Part shown: positions 28,349-38,075 of the stretch, in pieces
Layout: each line of letters begins with the position of its first letter
Numbering within the stretch: the first letter of the stretch is position 1
Made by a program: the position numbers and the translations under genes
Assembly (NCBI GenBank): GCA_947396885.1
Contig: OX377206.1
Location: 85,247,960 to 85,311,959, forward strand
DNA: 64,000 nt
DNA from: Heligmosomoides polygyrus polygyrus
Lineage: Eukaryota > Nematoda > Chromadorea > Rhabditida > Heligmosomidae
Direction of reading: 5' to 3'
Notes under the pieces: model-generated
Databases searched by the model: none
The model's input: the letters and a program-made list of their open reading frames with translations, nothing else
What the model was told of the DNA's origin: nothing

Positions 28349-29614
28349 AGCAGTAACACCAGAAGAGTAAAACGGTCAGCCAAACAAAGCCTTTGTTGCA
28401 GAGCTACACCTGACGGTCGCGACACGAGTGAATTGGGCATCTTCTTCACATGTTCTGGTACTGGATTCGACCCAAAACGGAACTACAACTTCCAGTGTGC
28501 CGTTCGCGGAATGACGTTGGGAGATGTCATACCTAGTGTCGATCATAGTATTGCGAATGTCAAGTTCAACAGCATCTATCAACCGGCCCGCCTCCTGGCT
28601 ATATACGAACATGAGAGCCAGCCTGACCCTTGCCGCTTCCTGATGAACGACCTCAATTACAATCTGGTGACTTTTGAAAGCGCTCAAAAAGCGTATACAT
28701 TCTATAAAGCCAATTGTGCCCATGTATTTCGCGCTCTCATGCAGCATGATGGGAACCCTGTGCAGCTGCTCCACGACGGAAACGTTGGCATCGCAGTAAA
28801 CCAGCTGAACGACGTGATGAACTCTGGGATACGGTTCGCCTGTACGCATTCATGGAACGACGTCAAAATCGAAGGAGCAAATCGACCGGTTTTGATAATC
28901 GTCCCAGAAGGATTCCGGAGCATCGCGGATTTCTACGAGTCGTCAGACGTCAGATTCCTCGTTTACGTCAACCTCACGGACATACCTGCACTTCTCAACA
29001 GTAACTCGGGAAGGGCCTGCATCTTCGTCGGGCCGACAACAAAGCTCAGGATGGAAAAAGCCGTGAGGCTCAAACTCTGCATTCCGCTGGGAATGTTGGT
29101 GCGGAATGGCACCAAACTAATTGCAGTCGCGCCACCTCGTGGAGACGAAGCCTGGGATACGAACAGAATGAACTTCGTCGACGTCCTTAATGTCGTGAAG
29201 GACACATCAGCTCTAGCGAAAACCCTGGTGATCAACAAGATTCCTGCGATCCTGAGTACAGAAGAACCGTGTATGAGTGTCGGAAAGCGCACGCGATCCA
29301 CTGCCGAAGGAGTCTACTACAAGGGAGTCATCAAAGACTTTGTAACGGCATTGAAGGAATATGTCCAAAACGACGTCAATTTCGAACTCGTGGAAAAAGA
29401 AACTGCAGGAGGAGCGCCGCACGAAACCAGCGTCAGCCACACAACCGCACGACAGGTGATGAGGAACACCACAAATCAGGCGCGGGGAAATCACCAAGGG
29501 CGGGGTCCATACCCACATTCCCACTACAGGTGCTCGCATTCATACGCTCCATACTCTGTTGTGCCTAGAGGTCGTTGCTCAGGCCGTCGCGGTGGCAAAC
29601 CGTACCATAAATAA
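28349..29614 (+). CDS. Unassigned 3' domain of the gypsy element (env position)
   Basis: An open frame of about 420 codons in the same frame as the polyprotein, separated from it only by the RTE insertion. The first in-frame candidate start is TTG at 28433, so it was probably a C-terminal extension of the polyprotein rather than a separate gene. No domain was recognised. Visible features: a globular, mixed alpha/beta-looking region (for example RPVLIIVPEGFRSIADFYES, FVGPTTKLRMEKAVRLKLCI), no signal peptide, no convincing membrane segment, and a basic Arg/Gly/His/Tyr-rich tail (RGNHQGRGPYPHSH ... RCSGRRGGKPYHK) like an RNA-binding RG tail. The absence of membrane segments argues against a classical envelope protein. 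Its function is unknown. Confidence 0.75.
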   Translation, partial: SSNTRRVKRSAKQSLCCRATPDGRDTSELGIFFTCSGTGFDPKRNYNFQCAVRGMTLGDVIPSVDHSIANVKFNSIYQPARLLAIYEHESQPDPCRFLMNDLNYNLVTFESAQKAYTFYKANCAHVFRALMQHDGNPVQLLHDGNVGIAVNQLNDVMNSGIRFACTHSWNDVKIEGANRPVLIIVPEGFRSIADFYESSDVRFLVYVNLTDIPALLNSNSGRACIFVGPTTKLRMEKAVRLKLCIPLGMLVRNGTKLIAVAPPRGDEAWDTNRMNFVDVLNVVKDTSALAKTLVINKIPAILSTEEPCMSVGKRTRSTAEGVYYKGVIKDFVTALKEYVQNDVNFELVEKETAGGAPHETSVSHTTARQVMRNTTNQARGNHQGRGPYPHSHYRCSHSYAPYSVVPRGRCSGRRGGKPYHK

Positions 29615-29801
29615 AAATGGCTGACGGGATAGACCGATAACGTAAATGCAAGTAAAAGACTGGGTCTTCTATTACCATCACCTAATATCGTACCAATCGC
29701 ATGTAAAAAAAAACTAGTTCTTTGGTTATCATATATGTATATCACCCGCTGATATCGAACTAATCGAGTGGCAGGGACGCCACTTCCCCAGAGGGCCCGC
29801 A

Positions 29802-30137
29802 AGTAGAAGAATGGCTGCAATAGCCAGTAGGTGAAAGATGAGAAGACTAAGCTATCGTTTAGGACAGGTCAAACAGATTCTTTTGAGTAGCGGCAGGGGC
29901 GACTTTTGACCATCGATCGAGGACATGGGCAAGGGTATTTAAACGGTCTGCCGCCGAACGCCTGGTCTCGTCTTCTTCGCCCGTCCCGCTCGCTTGGCAG
30001 ACACTGTGGTCTGCACTTCCCCACTCCTCATCTTCCTGCATTCTTAATTTTGTATCCATTGCCTGTTTGTATTATTTTTTCGTAATAAATAATATTGTTC
30101 CACTCTTGTACTGCAGCTAGGCCGGCAGGCGATTACT
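29802..30137 (+). repeat. 3' LTR of the gypsy element
   Basis: 336 bp, beginning AGTAGAAG and ending GATTACT, with AATAAA at 30084-30089. About eight substitutions separate it from the 5' LTR. The bases before it (CAGAGGGCCCGCA) are only a weak polypurine tract. Confidence 0.95.
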
Positions 30138-30378
30138 CACCCGCTGGACGAGAACCGTTACCGACTGGATTCCGCGGGATGTCAAGAGAACACCGGGACG
30201 CCCATCAACGCGTTGGTCGGACTTCTTCGTGAAAGCCCCGAACGACCGATATGACGCTCTTCGTGTCCCTCGAGCGAGGAGGATCCATTGGACCACTCTG
30301 GCACGCGAGAGGGACGAATGGAGATGCTGCTGGCGCCCGCTCGAGCAAGTCGATGGTCAACAGGACGACAGGTGATAC
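30138..30378 (+). mobile_element. RTE retrotransposon, part downstream of the gypsy insertion
   Basis: The frame continues the RTE C-terminus ([20 protein letters not shown], then [20 protein letters not shown]) and ends at QDDR with a GGTGATACAGGTGATAC repeat-like tail. Together with 21273-22082 it makes the 3' half of an RTE copy split by the gypsy element. Confidence 0.85.
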
Positions 30379-30952
30379 AGGTGATACTAATGTTTTGGAT
30401 TTCAGAGACGTCTTCTTTTCCTAGGCATGCAGTGACATATCGCTGCCTTTTTGTGTTATTTTTATCAGAGTATTCGTTATCAGAAACTCTTGTGCTATTA
30501 CTCAGACTCAAAAACGAGACGAACTTTCGGAAAGCCTTTTCGAAAACAGAGGTCGAAAAAAGCAGCAAGAGAAAATTCCGAGACTCTCACCGAAAGTATC
30601 GAGTGTGCATGCGAATACACGCAATGAAATACATCTTTGCGAGGCCATCAAACGCGATCAAGTAGTGGCAGCTAGTAGTTTTAGCTACTAGCATAAAAAG
30701 CAGTGGCGCTCGAACCTTTACGACCCTTGCCCTAATAGTGCTATCATATATTACTACATGCTTTGCTGTCTTTGTGGGTTTTCGAATGAGATTCCTTTCA
30801 GTGTGTAGTATAGTCGTGCTCCCAATTTTTTTCAAATATTCGAATGGTTTCGAATGCTCATGAATTTCAACGATTGCGAGCTGCTTTCTGTGCCTGGTGA
30901 AGTTTGAAAAGCATATCAATAATAGTGCAGACTGCGAAAAGCATTCTCTATT
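30379..30952. other. No recognised feature
   Basis: This lies between the RTE 3' end and a CR1-like fragment. An open frame runs through it from the RTE end, but it shows no recognisable protein similarity. Confidence 0.4.
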
Positions 30953-31520
30953 ATGCATTTGATTTGTAGAAACATAGAATGCAATGACAGCTCCGTACTG
31001 ATTAGTTTATATAAGACTTATGTAATCTTAATATTGGAATACTGTCCGCAGGTTTGGAGTCCTTCGTCGAAAAGCTCCAGACCAAAATTGAGAAGGTTCA
31101 GAAGTCTTTCACTAGGATTCTATTTTGCAGATGTGTATCAAGTTCGGGTGATGTGACGGCAATCCCAAATTATCAAGAGAGACAAACTTTTTAACCTTAA
31201 AAGTCCTCTTTACAGACGCGTATTCAACGAATTAGTTTTTTGCTTCAAGGTCCTTAAAGGAGAGTCTCGACTTAGACCCTGTACGTATTGGATCTTTTTG
31301 CCTACATTAGGTCATCGTAATAGTTACCGCTTCCAGTATCCCACTATTAAAAGAAAAAATCGTGAAAAAGTGTCTAACTCTCTTTTTTTACCGAGGTGCT
31401 CGTTGGATACAAATGTTACCTCCAGGCCTTTCAGAGTTACCCAATACTTTGTTTTTCGAAAAAGGTTGAGGAAAGTAGACCTAATTTCAACACTACACCT
31501 CACTGATATCACCTAAGGGC
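30953..31520 (+). mobile_element. C-terminal fragment of a CR1-like retrotransposon
   Basis: The plus strand reads SLYKTYVILILEYCPQVWSP, then in another frame LYRRVFNELVFCFKVLKGES, RPCTYWIFLPTLGHRNSYRF and VTQYFVFRKRLRKVD. These match the region after the reverse transcriptase in the CR1-like elements at 18259-21272 and 54296-59170. Frames are broken. The T-rich DNA after it (31521-31800) is probably its 3' UTR. Confidence 0.8.
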
Positions 31521-31952
31521 AACATTGCAGTCCTTCCTTCTCCTTAGCCTCTAATTCATAACTCTGTCATGCCTTGATATCACACAAGTAAACATGTTGC
31601 TTTGGTGTATTTGTACTCTCACGTTATTTGTTTCTAATTCATGTTCTTATTTATTTCTATTTTTGTACTCAAAATTTTCCGTTTTTTCTTTTTCTTTCCT
31701 GCCCACCTTTGTTGCTTTCATCTTTTTCTTTCATGGCAGTTTCTGTTTGCTCTCCTCTCTAACTCTAGGATATCTCGCTTTCTTCCCTCTTCCTACACCA
31801 CACGTTACGCGGGTGTTGATGGAGCGGTGGAGTTGATGCACCTACTAAGTTGGTATCCGGAGCCGTCTTCGATTACGACTTGCAGTAGTTGGCGGGCCAC
31901 TGCTCTTCTCCATCAATAGCTCCACAAATCAACCCTCAATCCCCATTTTTTC
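31521..31952. other. T-rich stretch between retrotransposon fragments
   Basis: It has long pyrimidine runs at about 31640-31760 and no coding similarity. It may be the 3' UTR of the CR1-like fragment, ending where the inverted gypsy fragment starts. Confidence 0.4.
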
Positions 31953-32273
31953 ATCAGCCTCCCCTTTTCTTGTTTTGCGCAGTGCCTCTATCAAAGTTGT
32001 TCGGATGGTTAATTTTGCAACCTCCGTTTGTTTCCTTACTGCATCCGAAATGCAATCTCTATTACTGTCTCCTGCGCGCATTGTTTTCTTTAGTTGCTCT
32101 TCGCACTCTATGCTTATCATGTTGAGGGCGCGCTGTACTATTTTCATGGAACTATCCACCAAAACCTTTATGTCATTGCTCACCTCTGACTCGATGAGCG
32201 GCTCCTCCTGCCTCGCATCTCCAGCATCGTTCTCGTCCAGGAGCATTTCTTCCGTATATTCGGTGTGCTCCAT
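31929..32273 (-). CDS. Truncated gag-like ORF with native start (gypsy copy 2)
   Basis: It begins with an acidic segment (MEHTEYTEEMLLDENDAGDA) and continues into the amphipathic region shared with 22720-22929 on the other strand, then breaks at 31953 where the duplication ends, so the last eight codons are foreign. It shows what the N-terminus of gag looks like in this family. The function beyond gag is unassigned. Confidence 0.55.
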   Translation of the reverse strand: MEHTEYTEEMLLDENDAGDARQEEPLIESEVSNDIKVLVDSSMKIVQRALNMISIECEEQLKKTMRAGDSNRDCISDAVRKQTEVAKLTIRTTLIEALRKTRKGEADEKMGIEG

Positions 32274-33203
32274 GATTGTCCTGGAACAGTTCGTTTGAGG
32301 CTATATGTCTCAAAAGATTCGAAAATATATGCCGACGAGCGGACCGAACGAACGAGAGATGCAGTGAGAGAACTTTTCCCTTACCACTTAGATGTGGCAC
32401 CTGCAGTGGTCTTTGTTGATGTAACTATTTTATCTTGCCTAGGATTTCTTAGATTCACTACAGCTAACCCTTGCCTTATACAAAGTAGGGTTGGTGCGGT
32501 TGGTGGGTATTGCACTAATCTGGGATCACACCGATCCAGAAATCAGAGTAGGCTGGGATCACACAGATCCAGGAATCACACTGGGCTGGGATCACAGAGA
32601 TCCAGATATCGCACGGAGCTGGGATCACACAGATCCGGAAATTCTATCAGTCTGGGATCACACAGATCCTGCGTAGTAGATTTGTCGGCTCGTTATCAGT
32701 GAGGACCACAGGGATCTCACAATGCTCTCCTAGTTCAGCTCGGAGCTGAGTCCGACTTCCCACACTACTTTCTGAGTCACTGGGACTCCTTATTTGAAAA
32801 AATTATTCTTGCACAACGGGGGTGACCTGCGCTCGTGTGCCTGCTAACTAGGACGGATTGGCCCCCAAGTAATCGCCTGCCGGCCTAGCTGCAGCACAAC
32901 AGTGGAACAATATTATTTATTGCGAAAAAACAATACAAACAGGCAATGGATACAAAATTAAGAATGCAGGAAGATGAGGAGTGGGGAAGTGCAGACCACA
33001 GTGTCTGCCAAGCGAGCGGGACGGGCGAAGAAGACGAGACCAGGCGTTCGGCGGCAGACCGTTTAAATACCCTTGCCCATGTCCTCGATCGATGGTCAAA
33101 AGTCGCCCCTGCCGCCTCTCAAAAGAATCTGTTTGACCTGTCCTGAACGATAGCTTAGTCTTCTCATCCTTCACCTACTGGCTGTTGCAGCCATTCTTCT
33201 ACT
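31953..33203 (-). mobile_element. Inverted 5' fragment of a second copy of the gypsy element
   Basis: Read on the minus strand this is LTR (33203-32868), primer-binding site, leader with five 33-bp units, and the start of gag, broken off at 31953 in the middle of the gag ORF. It retains about 404 bp that are deleted in the copy at 22083-30137. The LTR differs from that element's 5' LTR at one base that I noticed. The flanking DNA (33204 onward) is the same RTE sequence cut at the same base. Confidence 0.92.
32868..33203 (-). repeat. LTR of the inverted gypsy fragment
   Basis: 336 bp, reverse complement of the 5' LTR at 22083-22418, with the same AGTA/TACT ends. RTE sequence follows directly at 33204. 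Confidence 0.95.
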
Positions 33204-34181
33204 GGTGTCTGCGAAGCGCATTACGTGGCCGGCCCACCTAATTTTCGACAACTTGGCCCACGCGACAGCGTCTCTGATCTTCGAACGTCGGCGAAGCTCG
33301 GAACTCCGGAGGCCTTCTCTCACTTGCGTGAGTCGTGTCACTCCGAGCATCGTCCTCTCGATTCCACGCTGCGCGACGCTGATCGCGTGTTCATCCTGCT
33401 TTCGTATAGCCCAGGTCTCTGAGACGTATGTTAGGGCAGGAAGAACGGTAGAGTCGAATAGGTGGGCACGGAGTCGGACGTTCTTCGTCTTCTTCGCGAC
33501 TTCTTCGACGCTCTTGAAAGCTCCCCAAGCCGCTCGTTTCCTCCTGCTCAGCTCCGGCGCTAGGTCGTTGGCCATATTGACTTCGCGACCCAGATACACG
33601 TAGCTGAAGCATTCGGAGATGTTCGTTCCGTTGAGCGAGAATGGGGCATCAGAAACTTGTCCGTTCCTCATGAACATCGTCTTCGTAAGATTCAGCTGCA
33701 GTCCAACATTCCCACATACACGATCGAAGTCGGCCAGCATTCGCTCCGCCTGGCTGATGCTCGGTGTTATGAGCACGATGTCGTCAGCGAAACGAAGATG
33801 GTGCAGCTGCTGGCCGTCGACCTTCACTCCCATGTCTTCCCATTCTAGTTCGCGCATGACGTTTTCGAGGGTGGCGCTGAAGAGCTTCGGGGATATGGCA
33901 TCCCCTTGCCGAACCCCTCTCCTTACGTCGATGACGACGTCGTTGTAGAATGGAGAGATCTTGGTCGTGAATCCACTGTACAGCTCTCGAAGGACTCTGA
34001 TGTACTGAGTAGGAACGCCCTGAGTGAACAGGGCGTCGAGGACCGCTTCAGTCTCGATGGAGTCGAGTGCCTTCTTCAGGTCGATGAACGTAAGGCACAG
34101 CGGCAGCATATACTCTCGCGACACTTCGATGAGCTTCGTAATGGTGTGTATGTCGTGCTGAATCCTCTCCGAAACTCTCAT
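33171..34181 (-). CDS. RTE ORF, catalytic reverse transcriptase and C-terminus
   Basis: It contains CLTFIDLKKALDSIE (an aspartate box), GVRQGDAISPKLFSATLENV, the catalytic RFADDIVLITPSISQAERM, and a C-terminal region ending IRWAGHVMRFADT. The last ~11 codons come from the inverted LTR, so the native C-terminus is missing. It is almost identical to 21273-22082 on the other strand. Confidence 0.9.
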   Translation of the reverse strand: MRVSERIQHDIHTITKLIEVSREYMLPLCLTFIDLKKALDSIETEAVLDALFTQGVPTQYIRVLRELYSGFTTKISPFYNDVVIDVRRGVRQGDAISPKLFSATLENVMRELEWEDMGVKVDGQQLHHLRFADDIVLITPSISQAERMLADFDRVCGNVGLQLNLTKTMFMRNGQVSDAPFSLNGTNISECFSYVYLGREVNMANDLAPELSRRKRAAWGAFKSVEEVAKKTKNVRLRAHLFDSTVLPALTYVSETWAIRKQDEHAISVAQRGIERTMLGVTRLTQVREGLRSSELRRRSKIRDAVAWAKLSKIRWAGHVMRFADTSRRMAATASR

Positions 34182-34789
34182 GGCTGTCCTTCGTCCAGCT
34201 TTCTGCTGATCCTATTCAGGACGACTCGAGTGAACAGCTTATAGACCACGGACAGCAGGCAGATCGGGCGATAGTTGCCAATGTCGTGCACGTCTCCCTT
34301 CTTGTACAGCAAGACGGTCTTGCTGGTCTTCCACTGAGATGGAACCTTGCACTCCGACAGGTATCGTGTGAAGAGCCGCGCCAGGGTGTTGATGAGCGCT
34401 GACGGGAGGTTCTTCAGGTGTTCGGGTCTGATCCTGTCAGAGCCGGGTGCTGTACGTTTCTTCACCGACGAGATGGCGTGTCGGATCTCGGAAGGGAGAA
34501 CAGAGGGAACGACGTATCCATCCTGCGGAAGATGGCATGGGGGCAGGTGGACGTGGCTATCGAAGAGATCGGAATAGAAGTGGATGAACTTCTCCATGGT
34601 CCTTCTGAAAGAGGTGACGGTTCCGTCACGACGTCGGAGAGCGGTCATCTTGGTCTTGAAGTTGGCGAAGTTTCGGCATGCATTGCGGATGCTCAACCCT
34701 GCCTCTGCAGCTTCAGCCAACACTTCCGCCCTTCTCTCCTTAAGATCCTCCTTTATCGCCGCTCTGCATAGCTTTGCAAGCTCGGACAA
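34178..34789 (-). CDS. RTE ORF, linker and start of reverse transcriptase
   Basis: It is in the same frame as the endonuclease ORF. It includes CRAAIKEDLKERRAEVLAEA, SSVKKRTAPGSDRIRPEHLK, SQWKTSKTVLLYKKGDVHDI and GNYRPICLLSVVYKLFTRV, the first reverse transcriptase blocks. It ends at a frameshift where the next ORF overlaps by four bases. Confidence 0.85.
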   Translation of the reverse strand: MSELAKLCRAAIKEDLKERRAEVLAEAAEAGLSIRNACRNFANFKTKMTALRRRDGTVTSFRRTMEKFIHFYSDLFDSHVHLPPCHLPQDGYVVPSVLPSEIRHAISSVKKRTAPGSDRIRPEHLKNLPSALINTLARLFTRYLSECKVPSQWKTSKTVLLYKKGDVHDIGNYRPICLLSVVYKLFTRVVLNRISRKLDEGQP

Positions 34790-34846
34790 CAGTTGTTAGT
34801 CGCCTGACGCTCGTGCTGCTCCACGCTGGCGTATGAGCTCGAGAGT

Positions 34847-36214
34847 TTACGGAGACATGCGTCTCTTGGTGGTCTTCAAGCTCTCGGCTCCCTTAGCACT
34901 ATCGCGGAGATGGTGCACGAAGTCGTCGAATTCCTCGTCGATGTTGTCCATAACGGTGTCTTCCCAAAGGCCGGCAAAAGAGGTGTAGAGGTCCCAGTTG
35001 ATGGTCGTTCTGGGATTCCTCTTCTTGAAGTTCGCGGCCTTCTCTCCTTGACGCGAAAAGCGAAACCTCGCGCGAAGGAGGCGGTGGTCCGATCCCGTGT
35101 AGAACTTGGGGACAACGGAGACGTCGGTCAGGCAATACTTGCGATTGAAGATGATGTAGTCGATCTCGTTGTGGAATTGGCCACCGGGAGATTCCCAGGT
35201 CCATCGTAGGGAGGGAGGCTTCTGGAACTGCGAGTTTCCATGGATGGTCTTGGTCGACATGATAAACTCAGACAGCCTTTCACCTTGCTCGTTCCACTCC
35301 AAACCGTGGGTTTCGATGTGAAGTTCTTCCGGCGACCTTCGCGGTCCGATCTTGGCGTTGAAGTCGCCGACGATCACCTTGTAGAAGGTGTGATCTTCCT
35401 TATAGAACTTCTCCAGCTCCACGTAGAAGGCTTCGACCTCTTCGTCGTCGTAGTCGGATGTTGGGGCATACGCGACGAATACGGTCAAAGCTGGCACAGA
35501 ACCACATCGCTTCAGTCGCAGACGTCCGATTCGGCTTGTCAGAGACTCGTACGAAATGATGTTCATGGCCAAGTGCGTGTTGACGAGGACACCAACGCCG
35601 CCTACTCCCCTGCTGTCGCATATTCCGAGGAACAGTTCTTCTCCGGAGTCGTAAGCGGCGTGTAGGGGGTGGTGTCTTCTCGTCTCGGTCAGTCCGATGA
35701 CGTCGTACTTGATCTTCCTGGCTTGCATCATCAGGTCCTCGACGGATGCTTCCGATGCAAGTGTGCGGGCGTTGTAAGTACAGATCGTCATCCTAGTCCT
35801 TCTCAATTTGCGCAGCCTGGTTAGGCCCTGAGATTTTAGCAGCCTCTCCGTACTCGTCCTTCCCATCGCTGCAGAAATGGGTGCTCTTTCGGGGTCAGGG
35901 GAATGAGGCCCTTTAGTGCTGCTGTGTTTGACTGGAATACAACACGGGTAGCTAGTCAGGCTCTGTCGTGCTGGCGAAGAACTCCGGGCAGCCAGCCAGA
36001 CTGCCCGAAGGGACGGGGCGAGACTTTTGAGGCGGCCTCGAATTGCCTTACGATGTACTCCCAGTCTACCGAGTGCAAGCTTTTGGCCGCCGACACAGTC
36101 ACAATCCGCGCAGTCACGGACACATCCGCGCACACTGTGCACGTACATGCCGCTCCCACGCACAAGGAACGCGTCGACTCGACACAGCAGGAGCAAGGAG
36201 TCCATCCCCTGCAT
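34847..36214 (-). CDS. RTE ORF, endonuclease part
   Basis: 455 codons, of which roughly the first 140 are leader-like and unconserved. The APE-type endonuclease begins around residue 142 ([20 protein letters not shown]) and shows the catalytic [32 protein letters not shown] and [12 protein letters not shown] motifs. It nicks target DNA to prime reverse transcription. The frame ends at a TAA (34849-34847), and the same frame resumes in the next ORF, so the stop looks like a nonsense mutation in a once longer polyprotein. Confidence 0.88.
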   Translation of the reverse strand: MQGMDSLLLLCRVDAFLVRGSGMYVHSVRGCVRDCADCDCVGGQKLALGRLGVHRKAIRGRLKSLAPSLRAVWLAARSSSPARQSLTSYPCCIPVKHSSTKGPHSPDPERAPISAAMGRTSTERLLKSQGLTRLRKLRRTRMTICTYNARTLASEASVEDLMMQARKIKYDVIGLTETRRHHPLHAAYDSGEELFLGICDSRGVGGVGVLVNTHLAMNIISYESLTSRIGRLRLKRCGSVPALTVFVAYAPTSDYDDEEVEAFYVELEKFYKEDHTFYKVIVGDFNAKIGPRRSPEELHIETHGLEWNEQGERLSEFIMSTKTIHGNSQFQKPPSLRWTWESPGGQFHNEIDYIIFNRKYCLTDVSVVPKFYTGSDHRLLRARFRFSRQGEKAANFKKRNPRTTINWDLYTSFAGLWEDTVMDNIDEEFDDFVHHLRDSAKGAESLKTTKRRMSP

Positions 36215-36387
36215 CCCACCTGCGTCTCTGGGCAGTACACGGTCGCATTTGGTTCGCGTTTAATTCCCCTCTACACCACCCGGGGACGCGCCACGTGGCC
36301 CTGCGACAAGCGGCCCGAGATCCCTCTTAACAAGAGAGCCCGAAGGCTCTCTATCGAGGGAGATCCGTGGAAAACATTAGTACAACT

Positions 36388-37054
36388 AAAAAACTCAACA
36401 GTTATGGAAATGATGTGGCAGGCGGAATAAAATGTTGGGTTTCGAATATTTTTATTCTGGGCGAAAGTTCACACTTATTACCTGGCTTCTTGAAGTTGAA
36501 CATTTGAATATTAGAAAACTTCCGGAAAACGGCCATTACGAATGACCCAATTACCCGGTGTTTCAAAATCGCTGTTATCCGAATCAGGCAATTATCAAAT
36601 GAATTGGATACGGATCCATGTATACAGCTAGCACAGAGTAGTATCATGTCGCAGTGACCCTTTGGCATCACATGTTTATCATAGGAAGGAGCTTCGAATG
36701 CTGATTGTAGATATATGCTCCGTATCTGCAACGGGGGTGTAGCGCATATTGTTCCCTTACCAGTCTCCTAGAGCACTGCTATCACAACGGCTGCACTGAA
36801 GTATATTTTATCCGCTGAAATCACTGTTGTGAACACGACTACGATTTGGGTATTTTAAATGTAAAGGTGTGCGTAAAATACAGGGCAAGATATACCACTT
36901 TCACGTCAAAGTGGGCACCCTTCTAAACAAATCTAACGTTTCTGAAATCAAGCTGTACGTTTTCCAAATCGAAACAAGCTCCTTCCACATTAAACAGAGA
37001 CTTGACAAAAGGATGATAAGGATCGAGGGCGGCGTTGCTCAATCAACCTCACCA
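36388..37054. repeat. Diverged duplicate of sequence at 43.6-45.1 kb
   Basis: Shared stretches include ACTCAACAGTTATGGAAATG with 43622, GAGCACTGCTATCACAACGG with 43995, and CAAGCTGTACGTTTTCCAAA (against CGAACTGTACGTTTTCCAAA) with 44938. The partner is interrupted by a retrotransposon fragment at 44105-44862. No gene was recognised. Confidence 0.65.
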
Positions 37055-37315
37055 CGCATTCTACTTCTACGGGATGCCGTGGAGGCGACTTGAAGGCGTA
37101 CTTGATCCATACAATGACTTGCGATGGCCAGCCGATGAACAAGTCAGCGCTTTATCCTTCCCAGGTAAGTTTGGTACCAATTCACCGGCACCGGAGGGAT
37201 GGAAGGCTTGGTTGGCCTGGGCGGGGAAATCCGAACCAGGAACCTGGAACCGCGTTCGTGCGATAGCCGGCACCTCCTCCGACTGCGCTCCACCCGCCCT
37301 CCAGGAAAGGGTAGA
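37055..37315 (+). repeat. Dispersed repeat R, copy 2
   Basis: It runs from CACGCATTCTACTTCTACGG through TTGGTTGGCCTGGGCGGGGA to GATAGCCGGCACCTCC. It is the best-preserved long copy of the repeat also found at 3879-4126, 45050-45150 and 62093-62300. Confidence 0.65.
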
Positions 37316-37454
37316 ATAATTTTTTGTTCAATGAAAACTTTAAATTGACTTTCTTTGAAGTTGACAATGTTTACAATGCTTCTATGCATGAGAAACAGAA
37401 GCATTACAAGCACTGATAACAGCAATGCCGAGGTTAACATTATTTGCAAATATT

Positions 37455-38075
37455 ATACATAATAAAATATTGTTCAGAATTACATTTAAATATTGTAAAA
37501 CACAATGCCGAGGTTTTAAGGCGAAAGTACATGGAGTTTCTTTAAAGTCAACCCACCTATCCAATATTTGAAATTTTTAAATTCTGTTCTTTTAAGAAAA
37601 AAATAATGGTTTAAAGCTTCGTGATAGTGGTATCTACACTATCGATCAAATAAAAGCTGCGACGAGCTTTTTGAGTGCATAGCGCGATCTGATTTCTTAA
37701 TGCGCTATATGCTTGCTCGTTTGCTGTGCTTTAAGAAACATTTTATTTCATTATTTTTTCTCCAACAATGAAATTTTTATAAAACTGCTGCACTTGTCGG
37801 GGCAGGTGAACCAAACAATCTCAAAGAAAGTGATACCAAATTTTCCTTAAACAAAAAATTATTCTAACCATCTTGTTGAGCCTGTAGTTTAACCTGCCTG
37901 AAGGTTATTTCGACTTGGAAGAACGCGCTTTGATTTCAAAAGTCTTAAAGCTAATTTAAAAGAGTGCTCAACTTGATCTGAAAGTGTCCATTTCGACGTG
38001 AAAACGGTATAAAGAAATTGGAAGTCCTCCGATAGGGAGATGTGAGTAGTCTCACATTTTCACAGTTTCACATTT
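37455..38075 (+). repeat. Dispersed repeat T, uninterrupted copy
   Basis: About 600 bp matching 51717-52038 and 53415-53640, including ACATGGAGTTTCTTTAAAGT, AAATAAAAGCTGCGACGAGC and AATGAAATTTTTATAAAACT. In the other copy an RTE element is inserted at the last of these motifs, so this copy serves as the empty site. Confidence 0.8.

Larger units (their letters stand above)
22083..30137 (+). mobile_element. Ty3/gypsy-type LTR retrotransposon, 8055 bp
   Basis: Two 336-bp LTRs flank an internal region that begins with TGGGGGCCAATCCG, a plausible tRNA primer-binding site directly after the 5' LTR. The LTRs start AGTA and end TACT. The element is inserted in an RTE copy, with CACC on both sides (22079-22082 and 30138-30141), a 4-bp target duplication. 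The internal order is a 33-bp tandem repeat, gag remnants, a tRNA-like sequence, a second gag-like ORF, protease-RT-RNase H-integrase, and a long unrecognised 3' ORF. The LTRs differ at about eight positions, so the insertion is not brand new. The gag start is deleted and the polyprotein is broken by a small retrotransposon insertion, so this copy is not autonomous. Confidence 0.95.
33204..36390 (-). mobile_element. Near-full-length RTE retrotransposon lacking its 3' end
   Basis: Endonuclease, linker and reverse transcriptase are all present on the minus strand in the order expected for the RTE clade. Two in-frame stops (34849-34847 and near 34797) and one frameshift near 34180 interrupt an otherwise continuous frame. 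The 3' end is missing because the copy is cut by the inverted LTR at 33203. The 5' end lies near 36390, just after a small hairpin in GAGAGCCCGAAGGCTCTC (about 36326-36343). Confidence 0.92.

Noticed and set aside
28433..29614. The gypsy 3' ORF as an envelope gene
   Set aside because: No signal peptide, furin-type site or transmembrane segment is visible, and it is in frame with pol. It is described as unassigned.
35903..36430. A 175-codon open frame on the plus strand
   Set aside because: It lies antisense to the leader of the RTE endonuclease ORF and has no domain; it is a shadow frame.
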